Assembly (NCBI GenBank): GCA_964430205.1
Contig: CAYSER010000001.1
Coordinates: 1 to 64,000, forward strand
Length of the DNA stretch: 64,000 nt
Source of the DNA: CAJBLF01 sp964430205
GTDB taxonomy: Bacteria; Patescibacteriota; Gracilibacteria; Absconditabacterales; Absconditicoccaceae
Direction of reading: 5' to 3'
Below the pieces are notes generated by a model that ran no database searches, had not been told where the DNA came from, and saw only the letters and a program-made list of their open reading frames with translations. Numbering within the stretch: position 1 is the stretch's first letter; each line of letters starts with the position of its first letter. The position numbers were made by a program, and so were the translations under genes. Positions 1 through 11,483 of the stretch are shown here, piece by piece.

Positions 1-18
1 ATCGAGGGATGGACTTGC

Positions 19-1872
19 TTAATTATTAAAGAAAGATTTAATTTCATCTAAATATTCTTTTAGTTCTGTTGGTCGATTCTCAATATCGCAATTAATAATA
101 GTATTATGCCAATTGTAATTGTTTTTTAAGGAGACAAAACATTTTCATGCATGGTATTTTAAAGGATTGTTATCTAGTATCTTGCTATATTTGACAGTAT
201 AACCAAAATCTAAATTTTTAATTCAATTGTCTGGTATTTTTTGTATCTCTTTAAGTCTGCTAAATAATTCAGCATTTGTGTCGTTACTTATTTTTTTTTC
301 ATTATTGTTCCATATATCGTGAAAGATAATGTTGTCAATCAAAACCGCAAAGTTTTCTATTTCATAAACAGGCAATGCTAAAAATTTATATTTTAGTCAT
401 CTATATTTTTTTTCTTTTTGTTGCTTTAATAAATTTACGTGATCATCATTTAGTCATCAGCGATCAACCTGTCTTATGATTTTTGGATCGTAATTGTTTT
501 GTCCGTCATAGTTTTTTTTGTGAAAAAAAGCATCTTCTTGACTATCTGTCATACATCATCCAGATGGAAAAACTTGGATATCTGGTATTCCATATTTTTC
601 AAATATTATGCCCCATAATTTAATAGTTCTTGGATTGCTATCTTCACAGATAAAAACTTTAGGAGGGAAAGCATTGTTAAGCCTTTTATTTATTTCTTTT
701 AGATTTTCTTTTTCTTTATTAAGTACTGCTATTTCTTCTCTAAATTGAGTCATGACTCTTTTCTGTACTTCAAGTATTCACATTCTCTCAAATAATTCTT
801 GTCTATTCATATTAGAAAGTAACGTGTCAGGTGTCTCTAATTCAGTATAAGAACCATTTTTATAACAAAGATAGAGTTTAGGTGCATATTTATTATCTTC
901 TCAAGGATTTAAAAAAGCCAATGAATGTGAAGTAAAAAATATCTGATTTGATTCGGCGTATGAATTATAGTATAATTTTGCAACATCTTCGGCTGCATTA
1001 AACTCTAAAGAATTTTCTGGTTCATCAATTCACCATATATATATCTTGCCTTTTTGCTGTTCTTCAATCCATTTTAACAATGGAGGTATATATTTGCTTT
1101 TGATTCAGTCTCATCTATTAGATAACGGAATAAGATAGTCTCTTTCTTCTAATTTTTTTTTAGTACTTTTAGCAGTTTTCTTAACTAGATTTGGCAATTC
1201 TTTAAAATTATCCACAAGAGTGTTGGCATTAAGGTTTTGCCAAAACTCTTCTAAAGTAGAAGGCAATCAGAACTCTGCACTAATTGGTATTTTAGAATCA
1301 ATTATAAGTTTAGACAAATCTTTAGTTTTGTCTTTAATATGATTGTTTAATTCATCTATTTTTGAAGAATCTAGTATATTTAGTCATCAAACTAAACCAA
1401 TCAGATGTTTTAAGACATCTGGTCATTTCAATGCGGGTATATAAACATATCTTAACCTTCAATATAGAGTGCTTAATGATCTTCATATTTTTCATCATTC
1501 ATGTGAAAAAACTAGGCGAGGTATATTACTATCTCTAGAGTATATTTTTTCAATATATATATCCTCTTTTTTTGTAAATGAAGTGTAGTTCTCAGGAGGA
1601 TTAAGATATATCTTAATCTTTATTTGTTGTTTCTTTTTCGCAGCTATTTGAGAACTTGCTAATCAAAATTTACAAAAATCACTAGAAAAATTAAAATTTA
1701 TTAAAAAATCTGTTTGATTATTAAAGAATAAATTTAAGGCTTTTAGTGCATTTGATTTGCCAACATCATTTAATCACATAAATCCAGTAATTGGACTTGG
1801 CTCTATGATTACCTTATGTAAGGAACGGAAATCATCAATTTCTATTCTTTTTATAATATTATTTCTGTGCAT
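19..1872 (-). CDS. AAA-family ATPase fused to a TOPRIM/DUF4435-like domain, possible anti-phage nuclease
   Basis: 617 codons with TGA read as Gly; ATG at 1872, TAA at 19-21. Residues about 30-41 carry a Walker A (GLNDVGKSN, first Gly from TGA). Two thirds along is a Walker B (IYIWGIDEPENSLEF) followed by an H-loop-like FFTSHS, as in AAA_15/AAA_23 ABC-type ATPases. The C-terminal third begins FICEDSNPR, then a hydrophobic beta-type run and VDRGG, then LPVYEIENF. That order matches TOPRIM or DUF4435 domains (acidic E, later D, then an IEN motif). Families with this ATPase plus TOPRIM/DUF4435 organisation include OLD nucleases and the PARIS AriA/AriB system; assigning it to one of them is inference. 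The gene stands alone at the window edge, is AT-rich and uses many TGA codons, which fits an accessory gene. Confidence 0.7.
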
Positions 1873-1894
1873 TTTGTATTAATAAATAAATTCT

Positions 1895-1920
1895 AAAAAA
1901 AACCCAGCTTCCGCGGGGCT
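1895..1920 (-). terminator. Rho-independent terminator after topA
   Basis: On the minus strand a CCC-GC stem with one C/U mismatch closes a GGAA tetraloop and is followed by eight T. It sits 8 nt beyond the topA stop and 23 nt before the ATPase start. Confidence 0.7.
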
Positions 1921-1927
1921 TATATAC

Positions 1928-4333
1928 TTATTTTTTCTTAGTTACTTTCTTCACCGCAGCCTTCTTCGCTGCTGGCTTCTTCTCTTTCTTTGTAGCAGTC
2001 TTCTTCGCTACTGGTTCCTTTTTGCCTCCTCAAGCTTTAGGCTTTGGGCTTCAAGCATGGTCTATGATAGCGAGACAATCCTTCAACGTGAGATCAGTCG
2101 CATCTTTTCCTCATTTGGGAATCTTATAGTTGTTGCCGTCAAATTTGATATATGCGCCGTAGAGGCCGTTCAAGACTTCTACTTTCTTGCCCTTGTTGTC
2201 GAAGGTATTGATGTATTTGTTCTTCTCGGTTTCGATCTTCTTCTCTATAAGCGGAGTCGCTTCTTCCATGGTGATGGTATACGGATCGAGCGTCTTGGGA
2301 ATGGAGACAAAAAAAGTCTTGTATTTCAGGTACGGTCAGAATTTTCCTACAGCGACCGTGATGCCTTCGCCTTGATAGGTCCCTAGGACTTTAGGCAATG
2401 CGAACAATGCTAAAGCGTCTGCGAGGGTGAGCGTCTCTATGGTCTGTCATGGTCTGAGCGAGGCGAATTTCGGCTTTTCAGTGTCTTGGGCCGTGCCGAC
2501 CTGTACCATAGGGCCGAATCTTCCGATCCTTGCTACGACCTGTTTGCCGGTATTTGGATCGATGCCGAGATCCTTATCTGCGCTTCTCTTCTGGGCGGAT
2601 TCCAAGGTCTGATCGACATCCTTGTGGAATGGCCCGTAGAATTCTTTCAGCATCTGGACTCGCTTGAGCTTGCCCAACGCTATCTCATCGAATTCCTCTT
2701 CCACGTTCGCGGTGAAGTTGTAATCCATGATATCACTGAAGTGATCGCAGAGGAAATCGTTGACGACCATGCCGATATCGGTAGGGAAGAGCTTTTGCTT
2801 CTCAGCTCAGGTGGTCTGCGTCTTCTCGGCGACCTTGATGACGCCGAGCCTCAAAGTGAATTCCTGATATTTCCTTTCGGTGCCGTTCCTATCTTCCTTG
2901 ACGACATAGCCTCTCTTCTGGATTGTAGAGATGGTCGGAGCGTAGGTGGAAGGACGTCAGATACCGAGTTCTTCCATCTTCTTGACGAGCGAAGCTTCCG
3001 TATATCTCGGTGGATGGTTCTTGAATCTCTCGCTTGCAAGGATCTGTTGCATCGCCAATTGCTCGCCTTTGGTGAGCTTAGGCAACATGCCTGACTGTTC
3101 GCTTTCATCGTCCTCGTCCTTGGATTCGAAGTAGACTTTGAGGAATCCATCGAATTTGACCACTTCGCCGTTGGCGATGAATTTGAGTTTCTTGTCGGTG
3201 GAGATATCTATCGTAGCTTTGGTTTTCTCGATCTCTGCGGGAGCCATCTGAGACGCTAATGATCTTTTCCGGATGAGCTCGTAGAGCTTCTTCTCAGCGG
3301 CGTCATTGCCGGAGACAGGATTTTCCATATGAGTCGGCCTGATACATTCATGCGCCTCTTGCGATCCTTTAGACTTGGTAACATAATGCGTAGGCTTCGA
3401 ATAGTCTTTGCCGTATTTCTGGGTGATCACGTCTTGAGCGGCTTTTATCGCGAAATCGGAGATGTTCACGGAATCGGTCCTCATGTAGGTGATATATCCT
3501 CATTCGTATAATTTCTGGGCGACCTGCATCGTCCTCGCTACGGAGAATCCGAGTTTCCTGCTTGCTTCCTGTTGCAGCGTCGAGGTAGTGAACGGTGCGG
3601 AAGGGGATTTCTTTCCTGGTTTCACTTCCACATTCTCTATCGTATAGGTAGCGTCTTTGCAGGATTCGAGGAATTTCTTGGCTTCATCGGTAGTGGCGAT
3701 ATCCTTGGAGAGCTCAGCCTTGAATTCTTTCTTGGCATCGCCCACGAAACTTCCTATGACCTTGAAGAACGATGCTGACTCGAATTTCTGGATTTCCCTT
3801 TCCCTTTCCACGATCAATCTCACAGCGACGGACTGCACTCTTCATGCACTCAATCCCATCTTGATCTTCTTCCGGAGGACAGGCGATAATTCGAATCATA
3901 CCAATCTATCCAGTACTCTTCTCGCTTGTTGCGCATCTACGAGGTTCATATCTATGGTCCTTGGGTTCTTTACTGCGGTGTCGATGGCTTCTTTGGTGAT
4001 CTCATGGAAGACGATCCTTGCTGTTTTCTTTACATCCAATCCCAATACATTGGCCACATGCCGTCCTATCGCTTCTCCTTCGCGGTCTTCATCCGTTGCG
4101 ATCCGGACCTTCTCCGCTTTCTTGGCTAAGGATTTCAGTTCGCTGACGACCTTGGTCTTTTCTGGAGAGATGATGTATTTCGGAGCGAAATTATGTTGGA
4201 CATCGACGCCGAGCTCTTTCTGAGGAAGATCGATGACATGGCCGAAGGATGCTTTGACTTCGAATCCTTCTCCGAGGAATTTCTTGATGGTCTGCGATTT
4301 CGCTGGAGACTCGACGATCACGAGATGTTTCAT
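1928..4333 (-). CDS. topA: DNA topoisomerase I (type IA)
   Basis: 801 aa. It relaxes negative supercoils through a transient 5'-phosphotyrosine link. The N-terminal TOPRIM domain opens with LVIVESPAKSQTIKKFL and contains TDEDREGEAIG (the acidic Mg site). The active-site region is GYITYMRTDS with the catalytic Tyr in YMRTD, preceded by FTTSTLQQEA. The GG before YIT and two other conserved glycines are encoded by TGA. C-terminal repeats (GRFGPMVQVG, GKFGPYLKY, GLYGAYIKF) are the topoisomerase C-terminal repeat type that lacks zinc cysteines. A Lys/Ala-rich tail of about 40 residues ends the protein and probably binds DNA nonspecifically. ATG at 4333 gives the standard family N-terminus. No partner gene shares its transcript on the left because a terminator follows. 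Confidence 0.95.
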
Positions 4334-4418
4334 AGAGATGATGGTTCATGATAAATAATTATCGCGCAGAGGCAAATTTCAATGCCTTCTTATAGCGTAT
4401 TGGATGCCTTTTTCAATC

Positions 4419-4443
4419 AAAAAAATACCTAATAGCTTAGGTA
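4419..4443 (-). terminator. Hairpin terminator facing the topA promoter region
   Basis: A perfect 7-bp stem TACCTAA/TTAGGTA with a TAGC loop is followed on the minus strand by seven T. No minus-strand gene lies between here and 13.8 kb, so it may shield topA from antisense readthrough. The rest of 4334-4719 contains the heptamer repeat listed next and no gene that I can see. Confidence 0.5.
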
Positions 4444-4466
4444 CTTTCTGTATGTTTCTGAATGCT

Positions 4467-4495
4467 AAATTCTGAATTCTGAATTCTGAATTCTG
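4467..4495. repeat. Heptamer repeat of AAATTCT/GAATTCT type
   Basis: Four head-to-tail copies of a 7-bp unit (AAATTCT then three GAATTCT-like units). The same unit recurs between genes at 16154, 35641 and 62910. Confidence 0.8.
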
Positions 4496-4719
4496 CATTG
4501 ATATTATGTATGGTACGCCGACCGAAAATGACTCAAACACTCTAGTTTCTTAAATCAGCCAGCAAAGGAGTTAGAACTTCTAGATTATGCTCGTTATGGG
4601 ATAGAGGAGTACCAGAGGTATATATAAGGATAATATATAAAGATATATAAAATAAAACTCTCTTGTTTTTTGCTTATTTTCTTCTAATCTAAATAATATT
4701 TATCCCTAATTACAGGAAA

Positions 4720-5361
4720 ATGAAAAAGATATGAATCATAGCTGGGTATACTCCAGAAAATGAAATAGATAAGGTTGTTTTTGCTTATGTTAAGACCATT
4801 GAAAATAATTCAAACGCTTTGGTATATATAGTACCTTGTAGCTCAAAAAATACAGATGTGTATATACAAGAATTAGATGGTTTTCTTGTCCCTGGTGGGC
4901 ATTCAGATGTAGATCCACAACTCTACGGAGAAGTGAATCAAGCTAGCAACAATGTAGATATAAAAAATGATAAATTAATTATAGAGGTTATTCATAAGAT
5001 CATAAAATCATGAAAACCGCTTTTGTGAATTTGCAAAGGAATGCAATTGATAAATGTTGCTCTAGGAGGATCTCTTATCCAGAACATCCCAGATACTCAG
5101 TATAGTTTTGATGTTATTCACGATGTTCAGATAGATCAGAAATCTAGATTGTTTCAACTCTATGGAAAAAAAACAATGCTAGTAAATTCTCTTCATCATC
5201 AAGCAATTAAACAAATAGGTGAATGATTAAACATAGTAGCTCATAACAAAGAATGAGTCATAGAAGCTATAGAAAGCAACGACGGAAAGGTGCTTGGAGT
5301 TCAATGGCATCCTGAATATCTCAAGGAACATGAATGCTTATTTAGTGAGTTTTATGCATAA
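4720..5361 (+). CDS. Class I glutamine amidotransferase-like hydrolase (peptidase C26, PuuD-like)
   Basis: 213 aa, TAA stop. The nucleophile elbow GICKGMQLINVALGG holds the catalytic Cys. The His/Glu pair is GVQWHPE near the C-terminus, and VNSLHHQAI matches the C26 family helix before it. LDGFLVPGGHSDVDPQLYG is the oxyanion-side loop of gamma-glutamyl-gamma-aminobutyrate hydrolases. The family cleaves gamma-glutamyl amides; the real substrate is unknown. It is slightly short for PuuD (usually about 250 aa). Four glycines, including those in LLGIC, are TGA-coded. It is the first gene of the AT-rich plus-strand block and stands 119 nt before the ABC-F gene. Confidence 0.85.
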
Positions 5362-5480
5362 ACAGATAGAGTTTACTTATTTTTTTTTGTATGAAATATA
5401 TATTGCATTTATAGCAAATTTGTTTATAAGTATGGTAATGTGTCAAAATCAGAGTTTTATTTGGTAGAAATACCAATCTC

Positions 5481-7094
5481 ATGGTGCAAGTAAAGAATCT
5501 AAATAAATCTTTTGGATCTCAGCAAATCTTCGAATGAGCTGAATTACATCTATGAAAAAAAGAGATAGCAGGGCTCGTAGGGGTTAATTGATCAGGGAAA
5601 ACTACATTGTTCAAGATATTATCATGAGAAGATGAGGAATTCGAATGAACAATATCTCATGATTCTGCATTCCCGCTTATCTGATATATGAAACAACAGA
5701 TGTCTATCGAGGCCATGAATATATCTGTCCTAGATTTTATGAAACAGTATACCGGCATGGACGTGATCGAGAAAAGATTAGATGATCTCATCAATGATCT
5801 CAATGATCCGGAAAAGTTTGAAGAATATTGAGAGGTCTATGAAATGTTCGAGAAAATGTGAGGATATGAATTCGAACATAAGATCGAAAAGCTTCTCAAT
5901 CAGATCGGTCTCTGAAAATATTGATTGGAATCCACTATAGACGCATTCAGCTGATGAGAGAAAAGAAAATTGTTGTTATGCGGAACTCTCATAAAATGAT
6001 GAGATCTTCTTCTCCTCGACGAACCTACGAATGATCTGGACGCTTCATCCATAGAGTGACTCGTTAGCTTCCTTAAAGAATCCATCGCATCTTGCCTCAT
6101 AGTTTCGCACGATAAGGCATTCCTCAATGATGTTGTCAGGAAAATTTTCGAAATCAATGATAAAAGCATCGTCCAATATTCCGGGAATTACGATTTTTAT
6201 GAGAAAGCGAAACTGTTAGCATATCAACAAAGTGTTGATGCTTATGAGAGACAGACAGAAGAGGAGATACGCATCAAGAAAGTCGCTCAAGAGATAAAGC
6301 AAAAAGCGTCCTCTATAGGGAATAGATGAAATATTAGGGATAACGACAAATGAGATTGAGCTGCAAAGGTCGAGAAAAAATTAGCTAAGGCAGCCAAAAG
6401 CATCCAAAATAGGGTGAATAGGATGGAGAAGGTAGAGAAGCCGAAAGTCAAAAAGCCTATACAATTGCATTTCATGCCGTCAGAAGAACCACTATGATGA
6501 ATACATATCGAGGATTTAGCTTTCTCATATGCTGGGAATAAAACATTCAACCTAACTTTATCTTCCCTTACAATCTCCAGTGAGGATAAATTGCTCATAA
6601 GCTGATGAAACGGTGGAGGTAAAAGCACGTTCCTGAAATTGCTTATAGGTGAATTATCTCCGGATTCATGATTAATAAAAAAACATTCGTCACTAAATAT
6701 CTGATATTTCTCCCAAGAGCAGGAAAGTTTACCGAGAGGTGTATCTCCACTCCATTTCCTCAATGGACAGCTTTGATTCGATGTAACTGATGTCCACGCT
6801 GTGCTCGGGAGCATGTGATTCGATGATGAAGATAAACAAAAAAATATAGAGCTCTTGAGCCCTGGGATGAGGCTTAGGCTCACTTTTGCTCTTCTCGCAC
6901 TGAAGAATTGTAATTGTTTGATTTTTGATGAACCCACAAACCATATAGACGTTGAGATCAAGGAAGCGCTCAAGAAAGCGTTGAACGAATTTACATGAAT
7001 GCTGATCGTAGTATCCCATGACACTAATTTTACGCATGATATCGATTTCTCCAAAAAGATAGCATTTCATGAATGAATAGGCATGGAACAGTAA
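5481..7094 (+). CDS. ABC-F family ATPase (ribosome-associated)
   Basis: 537 aa with two ABC domains and no membrane segment. The first domain has Walker A GVNGSGKTTL, signature SGGEKRKLLL and Walker B LLLLDEPTNDLD. A charged linker around residues 250-340 corresponds to the P-site tRNA interaction motif region. The second domain has GGNGGGKSTF, SPGMRLRLTF and CLIFDEPTNHID. ABC-F proteins such as EttA, Uup and VmlR act at the ribosomal E site to relieve stalling or confer antibiotic resistance; which subtype this is cannot be decided here. Many signature and Walker glycines are TGA codons, so standard-code translation destroys the gene. It precedes the glycan block with a 37-nt gap. Confidence 0.9.
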
Positions 7095-7131
7095 TCGAAC
7101 ATCCATTTCTTCTTATTTTTTCTCCACGATT

Positions 7132-8049
7132 ATGAAACTATGACTCAGCATGATCATCAAAAATGAAGAGAAAAACATAAAGAATTATCTCTATGAGATT
7201 TATGATCTCTTCGATGATATTGTTATCGTGGATACTGGCTCTACCGATGCCTCGTTAAAATTGCTGAAAGATATCTGAATACAGGCTATACCCTATAAGA
7301 TCAATCATACAGATGCAAGATTGATAGACGCAAGGAATTTCTCGATCGAAAAGAACGCATGTAATCGGGTCCTGATATTGGATTGAGATGAACAGATCTC
7401 AAGGGAAGATCTGTTGAAGATCAAGAGCATGGAACCGGATTATTTCCAAAAAGATGTATCATGATACTTCATAAAACGAAAGGATTATAGGTATGATAAG
7501 CCTTTTGATGACTATAAGATGTGTCTGATAAACAAGAATCATGTTAGGTTCCTTTTCAATGTTCATGCCTGTCCCCAGGTCTATGTCAGAGACAATAATG
7601 GAATCTGACTCCGACTCAATGGCATAACCCTCCATCATCATACAGAACCTAGAGCCTATAAACTGAAATATATAGAGCAATTGGAAAATGGGATAAAGGA
7701 GAACCCAGGCTGTTTGAGATTCTATCGATTTCTGTGATATTATTATTTTAAAAATAATAAACTACCAAAGGCAATAGAAAAATTTGAATTTATTATAAAA
7801 AATAGAAATCATAGATTTCCTGTAGAAATATTAAATGCCATAATGCTTATTTCATCGATATATCAATGATTGTGAGATCATATCAGGGCATTTAATTATA
7901 TTTCTTTATGACAAAAGTATTATCAAGAAGTAAAAGACGATTTTGAAGTCAAAATCAATTTCAGGATGGAAAAACGATTTTCAGATACACAAGCAAAACT
8001 TTTGGAAGACCATAATGCAATTATCATACCTTATGAATTTGCATACTAG
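7132..8049 (+). CDS. Glycosyltransferase family 2 with C-terminal helical repeat region
   Basis: 305 aa. The N-terminus LGLSMIIKNEEKNIKNYL is the GT2 nucleotide-sugar entry strand. DDIVIVDTGSTDASL and the VLILDGDEQIS acidic motif (metal/UDP-sugar binding) follow, with a His-rich HHHTEP motif near residue 175 typical of SunS-like or TPR-associated GT2 enzymes. The C-terminal 100 residues look like paired helices (FRYRFL-type, IKNRNHRFP). Transfers a sugar from an activated nucleotide donor; the acceptor is unknown. First of seven closely spaced plus-strand genes that together look like a glycan or glycoprotein modification set. Confidence 0.85.
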
Positions 8050-8080
8050 TGCTAATCTTTTATTTTGTATCTTTGAACTT

Positions 8081-8896
8081 ATGGATAGGGTAACCGCAAT
8101 AGTGGCTACACATGAGAGACAAAAAGCACTTAGTGAAATGGTAGATTCGTTTCATCAGTATTATCCTCAATTGAAAATAATTGCTGTAGATTCTTCCAGA
8201 GAAGTTAATGTAAGGAATGATATTGTGCACATATTAGATGCCGATAATCCGGGTATATCAGTAAAAAGAAATAAGGCTTTGTCCCAAGTCAGTACACCAT
8301 TGTTCTTACTACTGGATGATGACTATATATGTACAGATCAAACAGATATCCAAAAACTTATTGCTCGCATACAGCAAGGGAATACAATCGTCTGAGGACA
8401 AATACACAATGTTTGATCAGAACAGTACGATTTCCATGGTTATTATACCATCATGAGAGATACATTATATCATTTTGTAGATAGAAAAAATCCCGTAACG
8501 CAACGTTATGATACCATGTTCAATTTCTTTGTTTGAAAAACAGATACCATAAGAGCAATAGGATGATGGGATGAAAAGCTACAATATGCAAGAGAACATG
8601 ACGACTTTTTTCTTACTATGAAACAAAAAAAGCTCCCAGTTGCATACGAAGAATCTGTCGTTGTTGACCACGAAAATTACGAAAAACATCATGGGAGAGA
8701 AAATAGTAGATGATCAATTCAACACTTTTTATCAAAATGGGATATTAAAAATAAAATTGAAATCCGTCTGATAAAAAACACACCAAATAGTTATATCAGT
8801 TACCATAATTGTATAATAAAGACTCAAGTCATACCAGAAGATATCAAAGAATCCATACAATCCACGTATGGACATTATCCTATAATTATATCATAA
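8081..8896 (+). CDS. Glycosyltransferase, GT2-like (GT-A fold)
   Basis: 271 aa. Starts VTAIVATHERQKALSEMV, then ISVKRNKAL and FLLLDDDYIC, the GT-A DxD-type motif with three Asp. EHDDFFL about residue 190 matches the catalytic ED region of GT2/GalNAc-transferase-like enzymes. I chose ATG 8081 because the residues upstream in the frame overlap the previous gene and are not family-like. Ends 1 nt before the next ATG, suggesting translational coupling. Donor and acceptor unknown. Confidence 0.8.
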
Positions 8897-8897
8897 T

Positions 8898-9752
8898 ATG
8901 GACACGGTAAAACCAAACGGCATATTCATATCTATCAATAGGAACTTTTTGGAAACGCTAAAAGTTTGTCTCTTAAGTATATTACAAAACTATCCCAACC
9001 ATCCAGATATTATCCTCTGTCATACAGATCTTATTCAAAAAGAATTGAGGGAATTACTCCAAATAACAGAAAAAATTATTCCTATAAAAAATAATTTAGA
9101 ACCACAAGAGATATGACCTATTATGTGACATCTCCCTGTTAGTATAGATCCAAAGGTATTTTACGCAAGATTCCTCCTACGGAAGTGAGGAATATTTAAT
9201 AATTATAATAATATTTTACACTTGGATGCAGATACTTTGGTAGTAGGAAATCTAGACCAATTAATGTCCAAGAATATATTTTATGCAATAGAAGAAGCTT
9301 ATCAGGGAGAGGATAAAATATTTAAAGATCATAACGATATACAGCTACAAAAACAATTATACAGGGACAATCTTGTCATTGGGAATAAGGCGAGTAACGG
9401 AGGAGTATTCCTTCTTCCTCCAGAATATAGGACGCCAGAGCATTACCATGATATTATATCATTATTATCATGATATGCCCCGTATATCAAACGGGCAGAC
9501 CAATCGATACTTAATATTCGGATGTACAAAAATAATATTCCTATACAAAAGGACTTTACTTATAATTTCCAGCATCGTTTATTAGAGCACGCTAAAAATA
9601 ATGCTATAGCTGATAAGGCAAGTATCATCCACTTTAACGGAGTATCTGATATATATAGATTAGATTGTATGAAAAAATATTTGTTCTTATCACAAAACAA
9701 CAAATGAGCGGATATGTATAGAGAATATTTTAATTCTTTATCTGGGAAATAA
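8898..9752 (+). CDS. Glycosyltransferase family 8-like protein
   Basis: 284 aa. LHLDADTLVVGNLDQL near residue 110 is the GT8 DxD motif (metal and UDP-sugar binding), and SNGGVFLL plus IIHFNG further on fit the GT8 product-side motifs. Preceded by ARFLLRKGGIFNNY. Starts directly behind the previous stop and is followed after 6 nt by the YdjC-like gene, so it belongs to the same transcript. Adds a sugar, probably to a surface glycan; exact linkage unknown. Confidence 0.8.
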
Positions 9753-9758
9753 GTATTT

Positions 9759-10583
9759 ATGGAAAAAAAAGTGGTCATACATGTCGATGATATAGGATCC
9801 TCTAGAGATGCAAATAGAGCGGCTTTTTCTTTATTGCAAAATGGATCCGCGACTTCATGAAGCATTATGGTCCCAGGGAAATGATTTTTAGAGGCAATTG
9901 ATTGTGTAAGAAAAAACACAAGTATAGATATATGAGTACATCTCACATTGACTTCAGAATGGGATCATCCATTTCTCAAATGGAAACCAACGCTTCTCTG
10001 ATCAGAAGTCCCGTCTCTTATAGATACCGAGTGATATCTACGATCTAACGTCGATGATGTATTAGCCAAGGCAGACCCTGAAGAGATAAAAGAAGAAATA
10101 ATAAATCAGATAAAAATTGCACAAAGCACTGGCATCAACATCTCACACATTGATTCACATATGTGAATTTTACTTCATGAAAAGTTCTTTCCTATCTACC
10201 AAGAAGTAGCAGATAGGTTTGCTATTCAGCCATTTTTGGCTAGATCAAGACCTTGAGACGGCAAGTGAAATTGGTTTTATGGTTGCGATGACTCCGTAGA
10301 TAATTTAGTATCCCATGGATATAAAACATTTGATCATTTCGATGCAAATTCTTTGTCTCCATGAAAAAAAGAATACAGTACCTATTGCAAAGATCGTATA
10401 CAATCTATCAAAGCAGGCACAACCTATTTTTTGATACATGTATTGGATAATCATTGCACGAACGAATGAATGACTCCGGATTATGGTAATCGCCTAAAGG
10501 AATATCGTTTCTTTGGATCAGATGTCGCTAGTAAGATATTCACGGAAAATAAGATACAAAAAATTACCATGAATCAATTATAA
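9759..10583 (+). CDS. YdjC/ChbG/HpnK-family carbohydrate deacetylase
   Basis: 274 aa. VVIHVDDIGSSRDANRAA gives the Asp-Asp metal ligands and GVHLTLTSEW is the family motif, with the metal His in HIDSHMG near residue 130. The family removes N-acetyl groups from sugars (chitobiose, GlcNAc-containing lipids). Given the glycosyltransferases on both sides it probably deacetylates an amino sugar of the same glycan. Many family glycines are TGA-coded. Confidence 0.85.
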
Positions 10584-10606
10584 TTTTATTTCATAGAACC
10601 TCTAGC

Positions 10607-11458
10607 ATGGACTACCTAGCATTTATAAAAAAGTATTTATGAAAAGATATAGAGGACAATTATACTCAATTTTCAAATGGATGGGATTATGATGTCATTA
10701 TAAGCAATGGGCTTGTGTTTAGATTTCCAAAGAATAAGGAGAAATCTCTAGATATGAGATTAGAAAAAAAGCAACTAGATGTTGTTGCAAAATACGTAGA
10801 TATACAAGTGCCTCACTGTACTGTTGTAGATGATGTTTGTATCATATATCCAGAGATTCCAGGGATTACGCTAGATAAAGCGGAGCATGGTTATGACCAA
10901 AACATTCTGGAAGCCATAATCATTTTTTTAAAACAATTGCACGCCATACCCCTAAAGGAATTTTCGTTCATGACAGAAGAGAAAACGCCATCTCCCGATC
11001 AAAAAGCAGAACAACAAATATTTGTCCATAAACTCAAGGAAAAGGTAAAAACAAGACTGGAAGAAGCATGACTGGGTGCTGTTGTAAAAAAGATTCATGC
11101 ATATATGGATACACTATTTTTTGTATACGAATCACCGGTCAAAGCGTTTGTCCATACAGATATTCAATGAAAAAATATTCTATATGATCCAGAAACTAAA
11201 AAGATAACGTGAATAATAGATTTTACCGATAGTAGAATTGGTGGTGTAGAGCTGGATTTCTGTCATTTCTACAATCTGTGAGAAGATATATTGCATAAAT
11301 GCATAAAGATGTACCTGTGATATGAAGATGATAAGTTTTTTGAAAGAGTAGCGTTTCTTGCTAAAAGGTGAGTGATTTTTGAAATATGTAACGATGAGGT
11401 ATGGCAAAAAGATCCCGAATATGTGATAGGCCAATTAAAAAAATACAGATTTATGTAA
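10607..11458 (+). CDS. Aminoglycoside phosphotransferase (APH)/choline kinase-fold small-molecule kinase
   Basis: 283 aa. The catalytic loop AFVHTDIQGKNILYD (HxDxxxxN) and the metal-binding IIDFTDSRIG are the APH-fold hallmarks; VFRFPKNKEKSLDMRLEK is the N-lobe with the ATP Lys. In this context it may phosphorylate a sugar or polyol for the glycan pathway; drug resistance is a less likely alternative. Gap of 23 nt to the previous gene. Confidence 0.8.
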
Positions 11459-11483
11459 AATTTATAAGTAATATTAGAATGGA

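Noticed and set aside
4464..4497. CRISPR-like array in AAATTCT repeats
   Set aside because: Unit is 7 bp with no spacers; also true of 16154, 35641 and 62910 arrays.
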